The notes under the pieces: model-generated | The model's database searches: none | Seen by the model: only the letters and a program-made list of their open reading frames with translations | What the model was told of the DNA's origin: nothing | Assembly (NCBI GenBank): GCA_037693485.1 | Contig: CM075346.1 | Location: 133,816,501-133,880,500 of the forward strand | Length of the DNA stretch: 64,000 bases | Reading direction: 5' to 3' | From: Kitagawia praeruptora | Lineage: Eukaryota > Streptophyta > Magnoliopsida > Apiales > Apiaceae | Made by a program: the position numbers and the translations under genes | Part shown: positions 21,402 to 31,918 of the stretch, piece by piece | How the letters are laid out: each line of letters begins with the position of its first letter | Position numbering within the stretch: position 1 is the stretch's first letter

Positions 21402-24400
21402 TTGCAGGGCTCAAGGGTCAGTACCCTAGTCGTGGACAGTGGATGTTCAGGACACATGACAGGAAATAAAGCCCTGCTATCAGAGTTTGAGGAGAAGGCT
21501 GGCCCAGAAGTTTCCTATGGAGATGGCAACATAGGACATACACTGGGATATGGCAATATTAATCTTGGAAATGTCATCATCACAAATGTAGCTTTTGTTC
21601 CAGGACTCAAGCATGATTTGCTATCTGTGAGTCAAATCTGTGACAGAGGTTATCATGTAGATTTTCAGCCTGAATATTGTCAAGTGATCAGTAAATCTAC
21701 AGGGAAAGTTGCTCTAGTTGGAAACAGACACAATAATATCTATGAAATCAAATTGTCAACAAACACTGATGGCAAAGCAGTGTGTCTGTCTTCAAGGATG
21801 TCCAGTGAAGAGAGTTGGAAATGGCACAAGAAACTCTCACATTTGAATCTGAACAACATCAATGAGCTAATCAAGAATGATCTTGTAAGAGGTCTACCAA
21901 AGTCCTTGTTGAATGTAGAAGGACTGTGTGACTCTTGTCAAAAAGCCAAACAGAGAAAAACATCTTTCAAAAGTAAATCTGAGTCTTCAATTGCTGATCC
22001 TTATCATCTATTACATGTTGATCTTTTTGGTCCAGTGAATGTGATGTCTCTTGGAAAGAAGAAATATGCATTAGTCATTGTTGATGAATATACCAGATTC
22101 ACATGGGTATATTTTCTTGCAAAGAAGGATGAAACTGCATTAACACTGACAGAACATGTAATTCAACTGGAAAAAGGGTTAGAGCATCAAGTGAAGATAA
22201 TCAGAAGTGACAATGGAACTGAATTCAGGAATTCATCTATGGAAGAATTTTGCAAGAGTAAAGGGATAAAACAAGAGTTTTCTGCACCTGGTACTCCACA
22301 ACAAAATGGTGTAGTGGAGAGGAAAAACAGAACCTTGATAGAAGCTGCCAGAACCATGCTAGATGAAGCAAAATTGCCAACATATTTCTGGGCAGAAGCA
22401 GTTCAAACTGCTTGTTTTACTCAAAATGCAACACTGATCAACAAGCATGGTAAAACACCATATGAAATGGTGAAGAAGAAAAAGCCAAATCTAAAATATT
22501 TTCATATTTTTGGATGCAAGTGCTTTGTGTTGAAGACTCATCCTGAACAGTTGACCAAGTTTGACCTAAAGGCAGATGAAGGAATTTTTGTTGGCTATCC
22601 ACTGTCAACTAAGGCATTCAGAGTTTATAATCTGAGAACCAGAGTGATCATGGAATCAATTCATGTGTCATTTGATGACAAGAAAATAACTGGACTTGAA
22701 GATGTAAATGAACATGATCAACTGCACTTTGAAAATGAAGATTTATTCTCTGAAAAAGTAAACTCTGATCAGACTGATGTGTCAAACTCTGTTAATCTAA
22801 ACTCTGTACCTCTACTGGTAAATACTGAAGAAACTCTTCAATCAGAAACAAGGGAAGAACCAGTTGAGGGGGAGCATGAAGAATCACATCAAAGTGAAAA
22901 TTCAAACACTGATAGTGACTCAAATGATAACTCTGAATCAAACACTGTTGATTCAAACACTGATCATTCAAATTCTGAGCAGTCACATTCAGGGGGAGCA
23001 TCTGAAAATGAGGAAAGACACCAGGAAAATCAGGAGAGCATGGATCAAGGGGGAGGATCACATGATGACAGAAGCAATCTGCCTTCTGCAAGAAAATGGA
23101 CTAAATCTCACACACCTGATTTGATTATTGGTGATCCAGATGCAAAAATAAGGACAAGAAGTGCAACAACAAATGAATGTCTATTTCATGCATTCTTGTC
23201 ACAATCTGAGCCAAAGAAAGTGGAAGAAGCTCTTAAAGATGCTGACTGGATAACAGCAATGCAAGAAGAGCTAAATGAATTTGAAAGAAATGAAGTGTGG
23301 ACACTTGTACCAAGGCCTAAGAATAGATCCATTGTTGGTACTAAATGGGTTTTCAGGAATAAAACTGACAGTGAGGGTGTTATCACAAGGAACAAGGCAA
23401 GACTGGTTGCAAAAGGCTACTCACAACAGGAAGGAATTGACTATGATGAAACATTTGCACCAGTGGCTAGATTGGAGGCAATCAGAATTTTTCTAGCATA
23501 TGCCTCCCACATGAAATTCAAAGTGTTTCAGATGGATGTAAAAAGTGCATTTTTGAATGGAAAACTTGAAGAAGAAGTGTTTGTGGAACAACCACCAGGG
23601 TTTGTAGATCCAAAATATCCAGACCATGTCTACAGGTTAGACAAGGCTCTCTATGGACTTAAGCAGGCACCAAGGGCATGGTATGAAACCCTTGCCAAAT
23701 TTCTACTAGAAAGTGGATTTAACAGAGGTACTATTGACAAAACTCTGTTTTACTTCCAAAATGGTAGTGACTTGCTTTTAGTTCAGATATATGTGGATGA
23801 CATCATTTTTGGTTCTACTAATGATAAACTCTGTAAGAAGTTTGCCAAACTCATGCATTCAAGATATCAAATGAGTATGATGGGAGAGCTTAGTTATTTT
23901 CTAGGCCTACAGGTGAAGCAAACAGATGATGGAATTTTTATAAATCAAGCAAAATATACCAGAAACCTTCTCAAGAAATTTGGTATGCTTGACTGTTCAT
24001 CTGCAACAACTCCCATGGCAACTGCAACAAAATTGGACAAAGATGCAGGGTCATCAGTAGATATGACAAGCTACAGAGGAATGATTGGTTCTTTGCTCTA
24101 TTTGACAGCTAGCAGACCTGATATCATGTATGCAACTTGCTTGTGTGCAAGGTTCCAGGCTGATCCAAGAGAACCACATTTAACAGCAGTAAAGAGAATA
24201 TTTAAGTACCTGAAGGGCACTATAACTTTGGGGCTGTGGTATCCAAGGGAATCAGAGTTTAAACTTCTTGGTTACTCTGATGCAGACTTTGCTGGATGTA
24301 AGATAGACAGAAAAAGCACCAGTGGAAGTTGTCAATTTCTGGGTGACAGACTTGTTTCCTGGTATAGCAAGAAACAGAAGTCAATATCTACATCTACAGC

Positions 24401-24734
24401 TGAAGCAGAGTATATTGCTGCTGGTAGCTGTTGTGCACAGATTTTATGGATGAAGAATCAACTGCTGGATTATGGATTAAGGTATTCCAAGATACCTATT
24501 TACTGTGATAATCAAAGTGCTATTGCAATGACAGGTAATCCAGTGCAACATTCAATGACAAAGCACATCAGCATAAGGTATCACTTCATCAGAGAGCATG
24601 TAGAGGAAGGCAACATTGAGCTTCACTTTGTGTCTACAGAACAACAACTTGCAGATATCTTCACCAAGCCATTGAGTGAAGCCACATTTACAAGACTGGT
24701 CAATGAACTAGGAATGGTCTCTAGTTTTAACTAG
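21402..24734 (+). CDS. Sirevirus A Pol polyprotein, 1110 aa
   Basis: The order is Ty1-copia: aspartic protease (VVDSGCSGH, residues 10-18), GAG-pre-integrase zinc finger with CDSCQKAK (about 142-185), integrase with Asp207, Asp270 and Glu306 (D,D35E), a Ser/Asn-rich linker (about 445-570), reverse transcriptase with YVDDI at about 796, and RNase H with SDADFAGC at about 957. No stop interrupts it. There is no ATG at the start: the frame opens at a TTG, +1 relative to gag. Expression needs a recoding or splicing event. GATTGCAG|GG at its start looks like a splice acceptor. Confidence 0.93.
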   Translation: MQGSRVSTLVVDSGCSGHMTGNKALLSEFEEKAGPEVSYGDGNIGHTLGYGNINLGNVIITNVAFVPGLKHDLLSVSQICDRGYHVDFQPEYCQVISKSTGKVALVGNRHNNIYEIKLSTNTDGKAVCLSSRMSSEESWKWHKKLSHLNLNNINELIKNDLVRGLPKSLLNVEGLCDSCQKAKQRKTSFKSKSESSIADPYHLLHVDLFGPVNVMSLGKKKYALVIVDEYTRFTWVYFLAKKDETALTLTEHVIQLEKGLEHQVKIIRSDNGTEFRNSSMEEFCKSKGIKQEFSAPGTPQQNGVVERKNRTLIEAARTMLDEAKLPTYFWAEAVQTACFTQNATLINKHGKTPYEMVKKKKPNLKYFHIFGCKCFVLKTHPEQLTKFDLKADEGIFVGYPLSTKAFRVYNLRTRVIMESIHVSFDDKKITGLEDVNEHDQLHFENEDLFSEKVNSDQTDVSNSVNLNSVPLLVNTEETLQSETREEPVEGEHEESHQSENSNTDSDSNDNSESNTVDSNTDHSNSEQSHSGGASENEERHQENQESMDQGGGSHDDRSNLPSARKWTKSHTPDLIIGDPDAKIRTRSATTNECLFHAFLSQSEPKKVEEALKDADWITAMQEELNEFERNEVWTLVPRPKNRSIVGTKWVFRNKTDSEGVITRNKARLVAKGYSQQEGIDYDETFAPVARLEAIRIFLAYASHMKFKVFQMDVKSAFLNGKLEEEVFVEQPPGFVDPKYPDHVYRLDKALYGLKQAPRAWYETLAKFLLESGFNRGTIDKTLFYFQNGSDLLLVQIYVDDIIFGSTNDKLCKKFAKLMHSRYQMSMMGELSYFLGLQVKQTDDGIFINQAKYTRNLLKKFGMLDCSSATTPMATATKLDKDAGSSVDMTSYRGMIGSLLYLTASRPDIMYATCLCARFQADPREPHLTAVKRIFKYLKGTITLGLWYPRESEFKLLGYSDADFAGCKIDRKSTSGSCQFLGDRLVSWYSKKQKSISTSTAEAEYIAAGSCCAQILWMKNQLLDYGLRYSKIPIYCDNQSAIAMTGNPVQHSMTKHISIRYHFIREHVEEGNIELHFVSTEQQLADIFTKPLSEATFTRLVNELGMVSSFN

Positions 24735-25663
24735 AGATGTTGGTTAGACTCAAAAACTCATTGCTCATGATTTAAAACATTGTTAAGTGCTATGTGAACC
24801 ATGGTATTAAACTCTGTTCTGCATGCTAATGTTTAAATCTTTTTAAACTCTGTCAGCATGTCTGTCTGTTAAATACTGTTAACATGTTAGATACACTCAG
24901 TTAATTCAGAATTGATTATTGTCTGAATGAAAACACCAATGAAGAAAATTGTATGGAGCATGATTCTCAGTAAATAAATCATGATTCTTTCTGAGTCACT
25001 GCTATCTAATCAGACTTTGTGCAGAAAATTAACACAGCATGATACTGTTTCATATTTATAGCATCTCTTAGTTTATTTAGTCCTAAACTCTGAGTCTATG
25101 AATATTGTGTGCATGGCCACTCATAAATAATTTTGGTTATTGATGAACTCTAAACTCTGATAAGTGACATTCTGTTTCCAAAGGTATGGTTCATGAGGAT
25201 TCCTTGTTTGTACTTGTGAAAATCATAAAACTTGAGATGTGTCAGTGATTAGTTTGGTGAGTTCAGACTCATGTTTACACCCTGTGAGAGTTTGAGCCAA
25301 ATCAGTGATTGATACATTTTCTATCAATCAGTATTTATTGTTGTGTGATATTCATCAGGTAGTATGTTTCTCTAGAACTTGTATTAAACCATTTTGAGAC
25401 TACAGGATATGTGTGTGCATGAAAATGATAAAGGCAATAGGATTTACCATTCTTTCAAACACTGTTCGAAATTCTTTTGAACATTGTACAAACACTGTAT
25501 AAACACTGTTCATAAATACCATCCTTAGTAAACCCCTTTGAGCCTTATTAACTGCTCATTTTTCTTATACTCTGAAGTATTAAGAGCAGTTAAATATTTT
25601 TTTTTCTCAAACAGATGAGTGTTTCTCAAGAAAAGAAAAAGTTTACTCAGTGTATATGCTAAA

Positions 25664-25723
<60 letters not shown>

Positions 25724-26774
25724 AAGAAAAAGAGCATATATACTGATCTTGTACAAATATATACTGTGACTGAACACTTTGTTCTCTTAAGATGCTCAGC
25801 TTGAAGTCACTCATGAATAAAACATCTCTTTTCATCTGTTTGATATTGCTCCATTTAAACCCTGAATAAAGTCCTTTTGATTTGTGAATACATGTACTCA
25901 AAGTAGTGTAGAATTGGTGGACATTCAAGCATATGGTAGACTCTGCTATTTCTGATTGAATGTGAGTGTAAACACATCACCTAAACACTTGTGTGCTTTG
26001 AGAGTTTGTAAGGTTATACAGTTCATGAATGTTATTCACTGAATGATGCTCTGATTTCTATCTCTTGATATTTTTGTCTTTAAAGACTGTGTGCTTACTT
26101 GGATAATCATGGACATCAAAGGAAATGGAAGTTTTCAGATTTCTGTATAACAGTAACTACAGAGTTTAGCATTCATCAAACAATCAGTGTTTAATATGAG
26201 AGTTTGTGCATTCAGTGTTTATTAACTGTTTGTTATGGATTTTATGAAATATTAGATGCTCTAAAAATTGATTTAGTAAACTCTGCTTCACACACACTCA
26301 TATTCACAACTGTGCAATTTTTGAAAGGGTCTTAGTGATAAAGTTGGAAAATTGATAAACACTGTTGAATTGTGTTAAGTACTCTGAGGTAAAGTTTAAT
26401 TGAGATGATTTGACTATTATTGGAGTAATTGGGGTAGTTGACAACTGTTAATTAGTGTTAATGTGTCTAAGTGTCGTGATTATAGGAATAACAGCGGTAA
26501 TTATTAAGTGATCCATTGGCTGTTTGACACGTGTCCCATGATTGTGTCCCACTCACACACTACTCTACAACAGTTGCGCGCTTTTACTAAATAAACGATT
26601 GAGTTTTAATTTTACTCTAATCGTCTTTAGTCTCTCACTCCTTATCGATTCACATTCACAGTTACTAACATACTTATTCATTTTCACACTTCTCTTATTC
26701 TCTCCTTCACTTTTTGATAAACACTTACAGTGCATACAAATCTTTTCTCTGAATATCTTCGTATCTTGTTACTA
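24735..26774 (+). other. Long spacer between pol and the third ORF in Sirevirus A
   Basis: This is 2.0 kb without coding potential, yet alignable with 35240-37239 of copy B. Copies of AAACACTGTT and AAACTCTG recur, and a hairpin with a long A-run loop lies at 25647-25745. The length and conservation suggest a regulatory or leader function for the third ORF. That is inference. Confidence 0.6.
25647..25745 (+). repeat. Inverted repeat enclosing a 51-bp poly(A) run
   Basis: CTCAGTGTATATGCT (ending 25660) pairs with AGCATATATACTGA (from 25733), with a run of 51 A (25671-25721) in the loop. Copy B has the same stem position with different paired bases and only 9 A in a row. Confidence 0.75.
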
Positions 26775-26957
26775 ATGGCAACCAAAGCATTTGATGCAGC
26801 AGGGTTAGTTTTTCTCCCTAGTAACTATGCAGCACCATTGGAGAATGAAAATGCTCCACAGGCGTTTCACTTGTTCCAAAACTTCTTGAACGATTCTGAG
26901 ATAGGGACGGCTCTAACTGCACCACGAACATTATCTGCTTCACAGATTGCTACTTTC
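26775..26957 (+). pseudogene. Start of third ORF of Sirevirus A, truncated
   Basis: It begins at ATG 26775 (MATKAFDAAGL) and is homologous to copy B from 37240. Codons for LSASQIATF are the last Sirevirus sequence. The reading frame then continues by chance through gypsy DNA to 27158. Only 61 of about 1200 ancestral codons remain. Confidence 0.88.
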
Positions 26958-28834
26958 AAGGCATGCCAAGTACGGGGCACCTCAACCCCGTCCAAGGTCT
27001 CCAACTTATATGATCCTCGTCCCAATGTCTTCTTGACTCGATACGGCCCTTCCCAGTTGGGGGCTAGTTTTCCCTTTTGGCCAACTCCAGAAGCCTCGAT
27101 CTTCCTCAGAACTAAGTCACCTTGCTGGAAGAACCTTTCCTTAACCCTGTGGTTGTAATAAAAGGATGCTTTCTTTTGATGCTCCACATTTCTAGCATTT
27201 GCCTCGTCCCTGACTTCATCAATCAGGTCTAGGGCGAGTCTCATGCCCTCTTCATTGGTCTTTGGTTCAAATGCCTCAACTCGAGGTGATGCATTCATGA
27301 TTTCTAGTGGTACAACTGCCTCAGCTCCATAGGCTAGCAGAAACGGGGTTGCTCCTGTGGTCACCTTACACGTAGTGCGATAAGCCCAGAGTATAGGCAG
27401 CAACTCATCTACCCAAGTGTTCCTTGAGCGTTCGACCCTTTTCTTTAGTCCGTCCAGGATGATCCGATTGGCAACCTCGGCCTGTCCATTTGCCCGCGGG
27501 TGTGCTACTGAGGTAAAACGAAGCTCAATAGCGTTTTCCTCACAATACTTCTTGAATTCCTCATTGTTAAACTGTGTCCCATTATCCGTCACAAGGATTC
27601 GCGGGATTCCATACCTACAAATTATGTTCTCCCAAAAGAACTGGGAAACTTGCTTGGTGGTTATCTTGGCTAAAGGCTTAGCCTCAATCCACTTAATGAA
27701 GTAGTCAATGGCGACAATCAGAAACTTCCTTTGTGCTGAAGCCATAGGGAAAGGACCAAGAATGTCCATCCCCCACATTGCAAACGGAATAGGAGAGCTG
27801 ATTGAGGTTAACCTTTCAGGCGGCTGCCTTACAATAGGGGCGTGCTTTTGACATCTGTCACACTTCTTGACATAATCCTGGGCATCTGCCAACATCTCTG
27901 GCCAATAGAATCCCAGACGGGTAATCTTTTGGGCTAGGGCTCTGCCCCCCAAGTGTTGCCCACAGATCCCTTCATGAACTTCTTCCAATGCTTCCTTAGC
28001 CTCTTGGGGCCTTAAACACTTCAAATACGGGATGAAAAATTATCTCTTGTACAGGACGCCTTCGATCAAGGCGTATTTCAATGCTCTTACTAACAGCTTT
28101 CGTGCCTCCAAGGCATTGTCAGGGAGCCAACCGGTTTCAAGGTGAGTTTTGATAGGATCTATCCAACAGCTTCGAACATCGACTGGTGCTACCAACTTAG
28201 AGTTGACGGTCGGGGCCTTCAAGACCTGGAAGTAAACACTTCCTGCATAATTCTCTATCTCAGAAGAAGCGAACTTAGAGAGGGCATCGGCCTTAACGTT
28301 CTTTTCTCTTGGGATGTGCTCTACATAGCATTCGTCAAATTGAGTCATGACAGCTTTCAAAACTCGCAAATATTTTGCCATAGTATCATCCTTGGCCTCA
28401 AATTCACCATTCACTTGCGAGACTACCAGTCTTGAATCTCCACACACTTTGAGGTTCTTGACCCTCATGACTCTGGCCAATCCCAATCCCGCTATTAATG
28501 CCTCATACTCAGCTTCATTATTAGTAGTAGGAAAATCCAATTTCAAAGCATATTCAACTGTGAACCCATCGGGGCTTTGCAAAACCAAACCTGCACCACT
28601 AGATTTTGTTTTTGATGCTCCATCAAAATAGAGCACCCAATACTCTTTCTGGCCAGCTATCAGTTCTTCATCTTTATCTTCGTTCTCAGGGGTGGTTATC
28701 ATCTCCTGCCCCCCGACTTCTTGGTTGTCAATGGTGCATTCAACCACGACGTCAGCCAATGCCTGAGCCTTGATGGCTGTCCGAGGCTTATACTTGATAT
28801 CGAACTCTCCAAGCTCTATGGCCCATTTGATCAA
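26958..28834 (-). pseudogene. Gypsy RNase H and integrase (pol C-terminal half), broken
   Basis: The RNase H domain, with YFDGASKTKSSGAGLVL, NNEAEYEALIAGL and GDSRLVVSQV, is of the RVT_3 type found in Tat elements. It reaches a TAA at 28040-28042. The integrase continues in the same frame: a zinc-binding segment ending CDRCQKHAP, then the core with MDILGP, VTDNGTQF and NGQAEVANR supplying the D, D and E. A GPYRV.KTLGRGSYKLE C-terminal domain follows. It is cut at RTWHAL (26958), where Sirevirus A sequence begins. A frameshift near 28870 separates the RNase H from the preceding connection segment. Several lesions make it inactive. Confidence 0.9.
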
Positions 28835-28993
28835 TCTTCCACTTGCTTTCGGGTGTGCAATATGCTTCTCAATTGTTGGTCTGTCAAGACTTCAATTTTG
28901 TGAGCCTGGAAGTACGGTCTCAATTTCCTTGAGGTAGTAATCAATGCCAAAGCAAACTTCTCAATGGGAGAGTAATTCAACTCCGCCCCATGT
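28835..28993 (-). pseudogene. Gypsy RT/RNase H connection segment
   Basis: On the minus strand this encodes GAELNYSPIEKFALALITT and EVLTDQQLRSILH, the link between reverse transcriptase and the downstream RNase H. A small indel near 28862 throws it out of frame with the RNase H. Its left neighbour on the protein, KPIYYVSKVL, is at 41630-41660. The two were separated by insertion of Sirevirus B. Confidence 0.85.
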
Positions 28994-28998
28994 AGCAC

Positions 28999-29608
28999 TA
29001 TTAGATATAACTGATGTGATTTAATGACAGTGTTTAAGTGTTACAGGTAAAAAGAGTTTAACTTGTTATTGAAAGCAGTTGTAACAGAGTTTAAGTATAC
29101 GCTGATAGCTGGAAGCGCAAACGCTGACAGAAGAAAGCGTAAACACTGCTGGCTGAACACATGGAAGTGCAAACACTGTTAGCTTGGAGAGGAACAGAGT
29201 TTGCTAAAGTCTGTTTACAGGAAGCGTCTACAAGTCAACAGAGTTTGAAGATTAATTTAATATTAATATGGAAGCGATATCTTTGAAGATTGGATAGCTG
29301 TCAAAGAGATTGAGTTGACTTAGAAGACGTGTAGCAATCGTAATTGATATCAATTGTATATCTTAATTTTAGGAGAATCAATTAACGATTGTACGTAGCT
29401 GTATATCTTATAAATACAGTTAGGTTAACCCTAGAAGGGTATCCATCGTGAACGAATATCATTTTTGTAACCTAAGCAGCTCTCTGTGATATTTTACATC
29501 ACTGAGAGAGGAATTATTAATTCCAAACAGTTTTAAGAGTTAAAACGTGTGTTCTTGTTATTTACTCATACGGTACTTGATTATATATATTGTGTATTCG
29601 ACCTAACA
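28999..29608 (+). repeat. 5' LTR of Sirevirus B
   Basis: 610 bp. The TATA box is TATAAATA (29409-29416). At least six AAACACTG/AAACTCTG motifs lie in the first 270 bp. The terminal dinucleotide TG has mutated to TA. The PBS TGGTATCAGAGCC follows at 29611-29623. Confidence 0.95.
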
Positions 29609-29670
29609 AGTGGTATCAGAGCCAATCTGTTACTTTATTACAGTTAAAGATCCAAACACAATAGTAATCA

Positions 29671-31908
29671 ATGGCAGAGATACCTCCACCATCTGAGAAA
29701 TCCCCTACTACTGTTAGTAGGTATGAAACAATTAGGGTTCCTATACTTAGGCCATTAGAGTATGCAATTTGGAAGGTGAAGATGACCATGTTTCTGGAGG
29801 CTACAGATCCAGAATATCTTGATAGAATTTATGAAGGTCCTCACAAACCTACAAAGTTATCTGCTGCTGCTGCTGGTGAGGAATCAAAGGTCATTCCAAA
29901 AGAAAAGAAAGATCTAACTGCTGAGGATCTTTCATCTATTGCAAAGGATGCAAAAGTAAGACATTTACTTCACAGTGCTTTAGACAATGTTATGTCTAAT
30001 AAAGTGATTAATTGCACAACTGCAAAGGAAATTTGGGATGCACTTGAGGTTAGGTGTCAAGGAACTCCTGCAATCAAGAAAAACAGAAGAAACATACTCA
30101 CTCAGGAGTATGAGCATTTTGAGGCAAAGTCTGAAGAAACCATGACAGAAACATTTGACAAATTCTGTAAACTGCTCAATGATTTGTCATTGGTTAACAA
30201 AGAGTATGATTTAGAAGACTCAAATCTCAAGTTTCTTCTTTCTCTACCTGAAAAGTGGGATGTGAAAACAACCACCATAAGAGATAACTATGAACTTGGT
30301 GAAACAGAGATTGATGAAATTTATGGACTGCTCAAAACCCATGAATTAGAATTGGAGCAGAGAAACAAAAGATCAAGTAGAAAGTCAAAATCTGTTGCTC
30401 TTAAGGTTGAGGAGAAACCATTAAAGAAGGAAGCATCAAGGAGAAAGACAAAAGGAAAGGCTTTAGTCATACACTCAGAAAGTGAGTCATCAAACACTGA
30501 TGTTGACTCAAACACAGATGGAACATCTGATTCTGAAGATGATGAAGAGATGATGCAAATGGCTGCATTGATGGTAAAGACCTTCAAGAAGATGGGATTC
30601 AAGAACTTCAAGAAGGGAAAGAGATTCTCCAAGGATTACTCTAAGTCTGACAAGAAAAATTTCAAGAAATCTGAGGGAAAGGACTTCAAATCTGGTAAGA
30701 AATATAAGTCTGAGATTCAATGCTACAAGTGTAAGGAGATGGGTCACTATGCTCCTGAGTGCAAGAAGGGTAAAACTGAAAAGGTACTCTACACCAAAGG
30801 CAGAGATTGGGCAGACACTTCAGATTCAGATGAGGAAGTGAACTATGCACTTATGGCTACTACTCAGAATGAAGATGATGATCTAAAGGTACCCCCAACT
30901 ACCTATGCTTATAATACTGATAATATAACTGAATTGAGAATTTATCTTAAAGCATTACATATCAGTTATAGAGATCAGACTTTGGAAAATGAGAGAATCA
31001 AAAGTGAGTGTTCTCAACTCAAAGAAAGAAATAAACTTGTTGAGGAACAACTTGAAAACATGAATAAAATTCAGAAAGAAAGAGATGATGTTGTGTTTAT
31101 AGAACAGGAGTTGCTAGGTAAATATAAGCAACTAGAATCTGAATTGGAGGATACTAAGCATATTATTAAAACTTGGACACACTCTGGAAAAGACACTCAA
31201 GAAGTGTTTCAGTCAGATACAGTAGGTCTAGGTTACTCTGAGGGAGATGAACTTAGATTTGAAAATTTGGTAAAAGTAAGACCACATCGTCCATCTGAAG
31301 GAAATGTTATGGGAACAGGTGGACCTAAGACTGAAGCACAGAAAAAGGCTGTTAAAGAGTCATATGCTAAGACTTTTGTTAAAGAGGTTAACATTGGTTT
31401 AATGACAGATAAACAACTTAAACATAAGTTAAAGGAGTTAAAATCTGTCAACAAGCAGAGAATGCCTAAGAAAAACAAAAATGGAAAGGTAGGCATAACA
31501 TCAGGAATTAAGCCAATGCTTGCTTCATTAGCTCCTAGAAAAACATGCTTTAATTGTGGTAGCACTAATCATCTTGCTAGTTTCTGCAGTAAGAATAAGA
31601 ACATTAATTCTTTGACCTCTAAAACTGCAGTTAAAAATGATTATGTGAGAACTAGACCACAGACTTTATGTAAACACTGTGGAAGTACATGGCATTCTAT
31701 TTACACTTGCAGAGATTATCATGCTATTTACTATAATTACTATGAACCCAAGCCAAATTTGAAATGGGTTAAAGTAAACTCTGCAAATGTAAACTATGAA
31801 AAAGTTAGCTTAAACTCTGATAATGGGAATTCCGCTGCAAAAGCTAACAGAATCAAGAAAGCCAAAGGATCCAAGCAAGTCTGGATCCTTAAAACTAATG
31901 ATCAGTGA
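29671..31908 (+). CDS. Sirevirus B Gag protein, 745 aa
   Basis: It is colinear with copy A Gag and the same length, with scattered substitutions. The knuckle CYKCKEMGHYAPEC and the two C-terminal Cys/His clusters are intact. It ends in TGA at 31906-31908, ten bases before the pol frame, which is in +1. Gag coats the RNA in the cytoplasmic particle. No frameshift is present. Confidence 0.93.
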   Translation: MAEIPPPSEKSPTTVSRYETIRVPILRPLEYAIWKVKMTMFLEATDPEYLDRIYEGPHKPTKLSAAAAGEESKVIPKEKKDLTAEDLSSIAKDAKVRHLLHSALDNVMSNKVINCTTAKEIWDALEVRCQGTPAIKKNRRNILTQEYEHFEAKSEETMTETFDKFCKLLNDLSLVNKEYDLEDSNLKFLLSLPEKWDVKTTTIRDNYELGETEIDEIYGLLKTHELELEQRNKRSSRKSKSVALKVEEKPLKKEASRRKTKGKALVIHSESESSNTDVDSNTDGTSDSEDDEEMMQMAALMVKTFKKMGFKNFKKGKRFSKDYSKSDKKNFKKSEGKDFKSGKKYKSEIQCYKCKEMGHYAPECKKGKTEKVLYTKGRDWADTSDSDEEVNYALMATTQNEDDDLKVPPTTYAYNTDNITELRIYLKALHISYRDQTLENERIKSECSQLKERNKLVEEQLENMNKIQKERDDVVFIEQELLGKYKQLESELEDTKHIIKTWTHSGKDTQEVFQSDTVGLGYSEGDELRFENLVKVRPHRPSEGNVMGTGGPKTEAQKKAVKESYAKTFVKEVNIGLMTDKQLKHKLKELKSVNKQRMPKKNKNGKVGITSGIKPMLASLAPRKTCFNCGSTNHLASFCSKNKNINSLTSKTAVKNDYVRTRPQTLCKHCGSTWHSIYTCRDYHAIYYNYYEPKPNLKWVKVNSANVNYEKVSLNSDNGNSAAKANRIKKAKGSKQVWILKTNDQ

Positions 31909-31918
31909 TTGTTTGTGA

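Larger units (their letters stand above)
18582..26957 (+). mobile_element. Sirevirus (Ty1-copia) copy A, 3' truncated
   Basis: It has a 5' LTR, PBS, intact gag, intact pol, a long spacer and the first 61 codons of a third ORF. It then breaks off at 26957, directly joined to gypsy integrase sequence. The rest of the third ORF and the 3' LTR are missing. Copy B at 28999-41619 shows what was lost. The large gag, the downstream extra ORF and the PBS/LTR layout place it in the Sirevirus (Maximus/SIRE) group. Confidence 0.92.

Noticed and set aside
26730..27158. 142-codon plus-strand frame as an intact gene
   Set aside because: It is a chance fusion of the truncated Sirevirus third ORF with antisense gypsy integrase.
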